From: Gemmatimonadaceae bacterium
Lineage (GTDB): Bacteria; Latescibacterota; UBA2968; UBA8231
Reading direction: 5' to 3'
DNA: 11,575 bases
NCBI GenBank assembly: GCA_002726335.1
Contig: PBSR01000247.1
Coordinates: forward strand, 1-11,575
Part shown: positions 7,272 through 11,575 of the stretch, in pieces
Numbering within the stretch: position 1 is the stretch's first letter
Layout: each line of letters starts with the position of its first letter
The notes under the pieces: model-generated
The model's database searches: none
What the model was told of the DNA's origin: nothing
Seen by the model: only the letters and a program-made list of their open reading frames with translations
Translations under genes and position numbers: made by a program

Positions 7272-7337
7272 GAGAGTCGCAGAGTCAGTTCAGCGTGAGG
7301 TGCAGTTTGCGATCTGGCAGCTGCTGCTGGGCGGGTC

Positions 7338-7784
7338 TCAACTCTTCAGCGCCACGTAGACCCCGGTAAATGTGGCAGCACAACGCTCGCCAACGTGCAG
7401 TTGCACGGCCAATTCCACCCGCGACTTGCCCTGATCAGCCAGGTCGGTATCGAAGCGCTGCAACACCTCCCGTTCCGGCATGGCGCACCAGGCCTGAAAG
7501 TCGCCATCGATGGGGTGGTCGAACTCCATCTGCTGACGACGGATGACCAGCCCCGTGTCGAAAGGCAGGTCGGCGATGCGGGCGTGCACCAGGGCCCAGC
7601 CGCAGAGCATGGCTACCGCTGACGCACTGCCGCCGAAGACGGTACCCCGGTGATTGATGTTGGGCGCCAGCGGGGCGGCGAGGCGGACCCCGGTGTCATC
7701 GCAGGTGATGACGCGTGCTTCCATCTGTCTGGCGAGGGGGATCTTCTCCAGCAGGTAGTCCTGGACAGCGTCGGCGCCAAGCAC
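7338..7784 (-). CDS. YiiD_C-type hotdog thioesterase
   Basis: 148 residues from the GTG at 7784, close to the size of a single YiiD_C (putative thioesterase) domain. The signature APNINHRGTVFGGS (40-53), the leading LLEKIPLARQMEARV and the following AMLCGWALVHARI are characteristic of the family. Members are hotdog-fold proteins thought to hydrolyse acyl-CoA or related thioesters. Homology begins right at the chosen GTG. Reading further upstream would enter arginine/proline-rich sequence antisense in frame to the membrane-protein gene, so longer starts are rejected. The GTG follows the TGA of the DoxX-like gene after 2 nt without a Shine-Dalgarno, which suggests reinitiation. It is a stand-alone domain, not fused to an acetyltransferase as in E. 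coli YiiD. It may release a CoA-bound product of the neighbouring dioxygenase and dehydrogenase. Confidence 0.85.
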   Translation of the reverse strand: MLGADAVQDYLLEKIPLARQMEARVITCDDTGVRLAAPLAPNINHRGTVFGGSASAVAMLCGWALVHARIADLPFDTGLVIRRQQMEFDHPIDGDFQAWCAMPEREVLQRFDTDLADQGKSRVELAVQLHVGERCAATFTGVYVALKS

Positions 7785-7786
7785 TG

Positions 7787-8242
7787 TCAGTCGCGCCGAC
7801 AGCCGGGGAAGTCGCCGCGGAGCCAGGCGTCGAGGCTGAGGCAGCCGGTGCGATGGTGGAGCAGGTGAAAACAGACACCGAGGAGGCACAGGTTCTTGAC
7901 GAAGTTGGAGCGTTGCAGGATGTCCCACATCCAGCGGCTGTCCTCGGCCAGTTCGGATGGATAGGCGAACAGGGCGGGAGCGTGGACGACAGCGGTGACG
8001 ACGACGACGAAGGTCCCCAGCGCGATGGCCGCCCAGCGCAGTCGATAGCCCAGCAGGACGAGGGTCCCCCAGCCGACAAGCCACAGTCCGACGACGACGG
8101 AAACCGCACGCGGCCAGGGCACCCAGGCGGGCATGAGCAGCCGGATGAGGCTGTCCTCGAAGATGTGTTCCCCGCCGAGGCCCAGAAAGATGACGCAGAA
8201 CAGGCCGCGGAACGCCAGCTCGGCCAGGTCGTCACGTCGCAT
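7787..8242 (-). CDS. DoxX-like four-helix membrane protein
   Basis: 151 residues with four hydrophobic segments at about 8-27, 46-66, 70-92 and 114-130. LMPAWVPWPRAVSVVVG (36-52) between helices 1 and 2, and FVKNLCLLG (114-122) at helix 4, match the DoxX family pattern. It is an inner-membrane protein. Some DoxX relatives take part in quinone-linked redox or oxidative-stress systems, but no role can be assigned here. The ATG at 8242 lies inside the 3' end of the SDR gene (11-nt overlap). A purine-rich GGAGAGAGGGG stretch lies 7 nt upstream, which supports this start. The C-terminal tail (about 131-151) is polar and contains two cysteines. Confidence 0.75.
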   Translation of the reverse strand: MRRDDLAELAFRGLFCVIFLGLGGEHIFEDSLIRLLMPAWVPWPRAVSVVVGLWLVGWGTLVLLGYRLRWAAIALGTFVVVVTAVVHAPALFAYPSELAEDSRWMWDILQRSNFVKNLCLLGVCFHLLHHRTGCLSLDAWLRGDFPGCRRD

Positions 8243-9128
8243 CGTGTGGCCCCTCTCTCCCCCAGGTTCTGATGCCTGGCAGGCTCCGGTAGAGCATGGC
8301 GTGGTAGAGCCGCCGGGGCAGGAAGCGTCGCAGCAGGTCGAAGATCACCGCGTCGGGCGTGCCGGCGACGCGCAAAGGGGGCCGGCGCCGCTGCAGGGTG
8401 TGCAGGATGCGGCGGGCCACCTTCTCCGGTGTGGCCAGGGACAGGCCCATGGTGCGCTCGATGAAGGGCGCCATGTTGCGGTAGTGGTGGTGGTAGGGAT
8501 CGGCCGGGTCGTTCTCGGAGTGGGCTGCCTGGCTGGTGTAGTGGGTGTTCTGGAAGGAGGAGGAGTTGATGAATCCCGGTTCGATGAGCGTGACGTAGAT
8601 GCCGAAGGGCCTGACCTCGTAGGACAGCGCCTCGGTGGCACCCTCGAGAGCGAACTTGCTGGCGCTGTAGAGGGGCATGGTCGGCATGGCCATCATGCCA
8701 CCGACAGACGAGACGTTGATGATGCGTCCCGCGCGCTTGGCGCGCATGCTCGGCAGGACGAGCCGCGCCAGCGCCATGGGGCCGCGGAAATTGATGCCCA
8801 TCTGCTCCATTCTCTCGGCATCGGTTACGTGCTCGACGACGGCGCGATAGGCGATGCCGGCATTGTTGACGAGGGTGTCGACACCATCCCAGTCGCGTAG
8901 TGCCTCGTCGACGACAGCCACCCGCTGATCGTCGTCGGTTACGTCCAGGGGGCGCAGGCGGATACGGTCCGTCTCGTGGATGCCGGCCTCGGCGAAGCGG
9001 GGAATCGATGTGGCACGAGCGGTGAGAATCAGGCAGTAGCGCTGCAGCGGTACCAGCAGACGCGACAGGGCGAGGCCGACGCCCGAGGAGGCGCCGGTGA
9101 GAAGGATGGTCTGAAGGGGATCGGTCAC
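8232..9128 (-). CDS. Classical short-chain dehydrogenase/reductase (SDR)
   Basis: 298 residues, longer than the roughly 250 of minimal SDRs. The cofactor motif is TGASSGVG (11-18), the structural motif NNAG (88-91), and the catalytic set Asn113, Ser141 (NVSSVGG), Tyr154 and Lys158 (YSASK). The PGF motif follows the active site. The extra C-terminal part (about 230-298) holds a basic, proline-containing stretch and hydrophobic segments with RRFLPRRLYHAMLYRSLPG, common in membrane-associated lipid-type SDRs. It probably interconverts an alcohol and a ketone with NAD(P). The GTG start at 9128 follows the PhyH stop by 12 nt, with a partial Shine-Dalgarno (GAAGAGA, 9142-9136). Its 3' end overlaps the DoxX-like gene, so the two are probably cotranslated. 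Confidence 0.9.
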   Translation of the reverse strand: MTDPLQTILLTGASSGVGLALSRLLVPLQRYCLILTARATSIPRFAEAGIHETDRIRLRPLDVTDDDQRVAVVDEALRDWDGVDTLVNNAGIAYRAVVEHVTDAERMEQMGINFRGPMALARLVLPSMRAKRAGRIINVSSVGGMMAMPTMPLYSASKFALEGATEALSYEVRPFGIYVTLIEPGFINSSSFQNTHYTSQAAHSENDPADPYHHHYRNMAPFIERTMGLSLATPEKVARRILHTLQRRRPPLRVAGTPDAVIFDLLRRFLPRRLYHAMLYRSLPGIRTWGREGPHDAT

Positions 9129-9140
9129 GTCCGGATCTCT

Positions 9141-10034
9141 TCAGGTGGCAGCCGTGCCTTTGAAGCTCGGGTCGATGCCGGTATACCCTTCGGTATAGGT
9201 GCGGAAGCGCTCGGGCAGGGCCTCTATGAACCGACGGGAAGACTCCGGCAGGTCCCACGGTGCGTCGATGGCATGTTCTTTGGCGCGGAAGCCGACGGCA
9301 CAGGACAGCCGTTGGTGGTCCTCGCGGTTGGGGAAGGCACCGTGGAAGGTGCGGTGGGCGAAGACGATGCAGTCACCCGGATCGGTGAACAGCGGCACGA
9401 GGCCGGGAATGTCGAAGCCGTCATACCGCTTTTCGCCCTCGCCGTCGGCAGGATAGAAGGAGCGCCGGTCCGACGTGAGTCTGAAGCCGGCGGGGCCCTG
9501 CCAGTCCTCCACGTGGGAGTCCTCGATGACACAAAGACCGCCATGGGAGGGGCGGGAACCGGTGATGTAGAACCACTTGCCCGACGGCCACGGTCCCCGG
9601 TTGAGTACCTCACCGGTGTTTCGAGGTGGACCGTCGGTCTGGCCACACCAGTCCGTATGCCAGCTCACGGGCGCAGAACCCGGGTTGCGGATGATGGCCG
9701 CCGAGCGATGAAAGCAGATCTGGTCGGTGCCCAGCAGCGCAAAGTGCAGGTTCATGAAGGGCTGGTGATCGAGCCACGGTTCCCAGGCCACGGCGGCTCC
9801 CTCCAGAAAGGATAGGTGAGTACGACTCTCGCCCGGTCCCAGGGTCTGCCCGGGATCGACGACGCGGCGTACCTCGCTCTGCAGGATCTCTACGAGGCTG
9901 TCGGGCGCCAGGCCGCGGACGATGCTGAAGCCGTGGGTCTCAGTGCAGTCGACGATGTCATCGAGTTCGTCCGGCTGGAATTCGAAGCGATAGTCCAGGG
10001 CCGCCTTCTGCATGTGGCTGTAGTCTATGGTCAC
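9141..10034 (-). CDS. Phytanoyl-CoA dioxygenase (PhyH) family Fe(II)/2-oxoglutarate oxygenase
   Basis: 297 residues. The iron-binding facial triad is visible as His126 and Asp128 (SWHTDWCG) and His231 (RTFHGAFPN). Arg242, eleven residues later (RLSCAVGFR), is in position to bind the 2-oxoglutarate carboxylate. DPGDCIVFAHR is typical of the strand before the distal His. Members hydroxylate CoA esters, halogenate or oxidise varied small molecules, so the substrate cannot be named. The motifs indicate an intact enzyme, probably cytoplasmic. The GTG start at 10034 has a good AAGGAG 7 nt upstream. It is the first gene of the compact run PhyH-SDR-DoxX-thioesterase, and a 77-nt gap separates it from the kinase gene upstream. 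Confidence 0.92.
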   Translation of the reverse strand: MTIDYSHMQKAALDYRFEFQPDELDDIVDCTETHGFSIVRGLAPDSLVEILQSEVRRVVDPGQTLGPGESRTHLSFLEGAAVAWEPWLDHQPFMNLHFALLGTDQICFHRSAAIIRNPGSAPVSWHTDWCGQTDGPPRNTGEVLNRGPWPSGKWFYITGSRPSHGGLCVIEDSHVEDWQGPAGFRLTSDRRSFYPADGEGEKRYDGFDIPGLVPLFTDPGDCIVFAHRTFHGAFPNREDHQRLSCAVGFRAKEHAIDAPWDLPESSRRFIEALPERFRTYTEGYTGIDPSFKGTAAT

Positions 10035-10041
10035 GCCGGTA

Positions 10042-10047
10042 CTCCTT
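10042..10047 (-). promoter_or_regulatory. Shine-Dalgarno for the PhyH gene
   Basis: On the minus strand AAGGAG lies 7 nt before the GTG at 10034. It is the strongest ribosome site in the minus-strand cluster and supports the non-ATG start. Confidence 0.65.
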
Positions 10048-10111
10048 CCAGGGGGAGGCGCAGTGGCGGAATGGTCGTTGAAGGCGAGCGGGTCGGCAAG
10101 GACTGCCCCGG

Positions 10112-11575
10112 CTACTCGTACGGCGTTTCGTCCAGCAGGGCGCCGATAGCCTCCATGTCATACGTCGCCGCCAGACGTCGCAGACGCACGACCAGCGGCA
10201 GGTAGACGTCACCTGCCTCCTCCAGTCGTCCGATCTGTTCATTCAGCTGCGATACGCTGCTTGCCTCTACCGTTTCTCTCAGCAGGGCATGCAGGTGTCG
10301 CGGCAGGACGAGGTCCTCCAGACCTTCTTCGGCGACTTCGTCAGATGCGGCAGAATAGTCGAAGGTCACGCCCAACACTTCGGCAAGGGACTCGTAGATC
10401 TGCTCGGCGCGCAGAGGCTTGTCGAGGAATTGTGCGAAACCCATCTGCAGATAGGCCTGGCGCTGATGCTCGAAGACCGATGCCGATACGGCGACGACCC
10501 GAGTCGCGCCTGAGCCGTACTCTTCGACGAGTCGCCCCAGGGCCGCGGGGCCGTCGAGGACCGGCATGCGGATGTCCATGAAGACGATATCCGGCATGTG
10601 CATCCGCACGTGCTCAAGCGCCTGCAATCCGTCTTCAGCGGTCTCTACCTCGACGCCGATCCGGGTCAGCAGGTGGCTGAGCACATCGCGGTTGGAGGCC
10701 ACGTCGTCGACGACAAGCGCCCGTATCGATGTCCCTGGCGCCAGACCAGACACTCTCGACCAGTCGTCTGACCGTTCGAGCAGCGGCGCCTTGGCAGGGG
10801 GCAGAGGCAACTCGAAACAGAACCGCGCACCCGATCCCGGTGTCGACTCGATCTCGATGCGTCCGCCCATCATGATCACGTGCTGCTGTGAGATCGCCAG
10901 CCCCAGGCCCGTCCCCCCCTGGCGCACACCCTCCTCCTCCTGCTGGAAAGGCTCGAAGATCGAGACCTGCCTGTCCGGGGCGATACCGGGTCCGGTGTCA
11001 CGAATCTCGAAGGTGTAGCGGTCGGGTGCGGGAGTGACCACCCGCAACGAGACCTCGCCCTCGGGGGTGAATTTCACCGCATTACCCAACAGATTGATGA
11101 GCACCTGGCGCAGCCTGGCTTCCCCACCGTGCACCGGCGTTGACGGGAGATCCGATTCCAGTCGCCAGCGCAGCCCCTGCTGGGTGCAGCGCATCTCGAA
11201 CATGAGAGCGAGGTTCTCCAACAACGACTGCAGGTCGAAATCGACCCGGTGGAGCTCTTCACGGCCCGCCTCGATCTTGGAGATGTCGAGAACGTCATTG
11301 ATCAGGTCCAGCAAGTGCTGACCGCTCTTGCCGATGGTGTCGAGGGCACGACGCTGCGACTCCGAGAGCCCGGGATCATCGTTGAGGATCTGGGCATACC
11401 CGAGCACGGCGTTCATCGGTGTGCGGATCTCATGGCTCATATTGGCCAGGAAGCGGCTCTTGGCCTGGTTCGCCTCCTCCGCGACTTCCTTGGCCACCTG
11501 CAGCTCCTGATTTCGATTCTCGAGGTTCCGCAGATCGTCCATCCGTCGGAACCCCTCCGACAACACCTCGGCCAG
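10112..11575 (-). CDS. Hybrid sensor histidine kinase with receiver domain (5'-truncated)
   Basis: The frame is open to the right edge, so the sensor part lies outside; the GTG at 11566 is probably internal. Counting from that GTG, the first part ([19 protein letters not shown]) looks like the end of a GAF/PAS-type region and a coiled linker. Then come the HisKA H-box [12 protein letters not shown] (phospho-His45), the N-box [12 protein letters not shown] (Asn162), DTGPGIA (190-196) and [10 protein letters not shown] (217-226). A receiver follows with ALVVDD (283-288), phospho-Asp331 (FMDIRMP) and Lys383 (LDKP). A helical tail of about 75 residues ([15 protein letters not shown] to the end) resembles the tail often found after receivers in multidomain hybrid kinases; it is not an Hpt domain, as no phospho-His motif is seen. 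The kinase would autophosphorylate and pass phosphate to its own receiver. Signal and output partner are unknown. It lies 77 nt upstream of the PhyH gene on the same strand. Confidence 0.93.
   Translation of the reverse strand: MAEVLSEGFRRMDDLRNLENRNQELQVAKEVAEEANQAKSRFLANMSHEIRTPMNAVLGYAQILNDDPGLSESQRRALDTIGKSGQHLLDLINDVLDISKIEAGREELHRVDFDLQSLLENLALMFEMRCTQQGLRWRLESDLPSTPVHGGEARLRQVLINLLGNAVKFTPEGEVSLRVVTPAPDRYTFEIRDTGPGIAPDRQVSIFEPFQQEEEGVRQGGTGLGLAISQQHVIMMGGRIEIESTPGSGARFCFELPLPPAKAPLLERSDDWSRVSGLAPGTSIRALVVDDVASNRDVLSHLLTRIGVEVETAEDGLQALEHVRMHMPDIVFMDIRMPVLDGPAALGRLVEEYGSGATRVVAVSASVFEHQRQAYLQMGFAQFLDKPLRAEQIYESLAEVLGVTFDYSAASDEVAEEGLEDLVLPRHLHALLRETVEASSVSQLNEQIGRLEEAGDVYLPLVVRLRRLAATYDMEAIGALLDETPYE

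Noticed and set aside
7696..9258. Minus-strand 520-codon frame across the SDR and DoxX-like genes
   Set aside because: Arg/Pro/Ser-rich translation with no motifs; it is in a different frame from three genes with clear family signatures and tight spacing.
10035..10111. Promoter or terminator in the 77-nt gap between kinase and PhyH genes
   Set aside because: A TTGCCG occurs, but no acceptable -10 box at the right distance, and no convincing hairpin with a U-tract. Only the Shine-Dalgarno is clear.
10112..10340. Kinase C-terminal tail as an Hpt phosphotransfer domain
   Set aside because: It is too short and lacks an HxxKG-type phospho-His motif; it fits the helical tail seen after receivers in other hybrid kinases.

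Overview
This is a gene-dense, GC-rich bacterial window holding eleven protein genes and no RNA genes, mobile elements, CRISPR arrays or long repeats that I can see. The PNPFNP-type FlgD-like C-terminal domain on a secreted protease, together with PhyH dioxygenase, FGE-sulfatase-fold and zinc-less dehydrogenase genes, suggests an uncultured FCB-type or related phylum (Latescibacterota- or Poribacteria-like). That placement is inference from gene style, not proof.

The left third (1-4536) is on the plus strand. It opens inside an exported M4 (thermolysin-type) metallopeptidase whose C-terminal half is a beta-propeller plus a FlgD/Ig-like sorting domain. The 5' part lies outside the window. Two tightly packed genes follow: a gamma-glutamyltransferase-fold Ntn hydrolase without a signal peptide, and an FAD/NAD(P)-binding oxidoreductase resembling animal OSGIN proteins. 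The last two overlap by 4 nt (GTGA). The GGT-like protein keeps the nucleophilic Thr and the oxyanion glycines but has changed every residue known to hold the gamma-glutamyl group in E. coli GGT. The GGT-like/OSGIN-like pair is the best candidate here for an undescribed enzyme system.

All other genes (4546-11575) are on the minus strand and converge on the plus-strand genes with only 9 nt between stop codons. In transcription order they are: a hybrid histidine kinase truncated by the right edge; a compact run of PhyH dioxygenase, SDR, DoxX-like membrane protein and YiiD-type hotdog thioesterase (gaps of 12, -11 and 2 nt); a 102-nt gap; then a zinc-less MDR dehydrogenase, a second MDR with Cys/His zinc-type residues, and an FGE-sulfatase-fold protein lacking the catalytic cysteines (gaps of 15 and -1 nt).

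The dioxygenase, two or three NAD(P)-dependent dehydrogenases and acyl-CoA-type thioesterase would suit oxidation of an acyl or lipid-like substrate. The substrate cannot be read from the sequence. The kinase could be an upstream sensor, but its link to the cluster is only positional.
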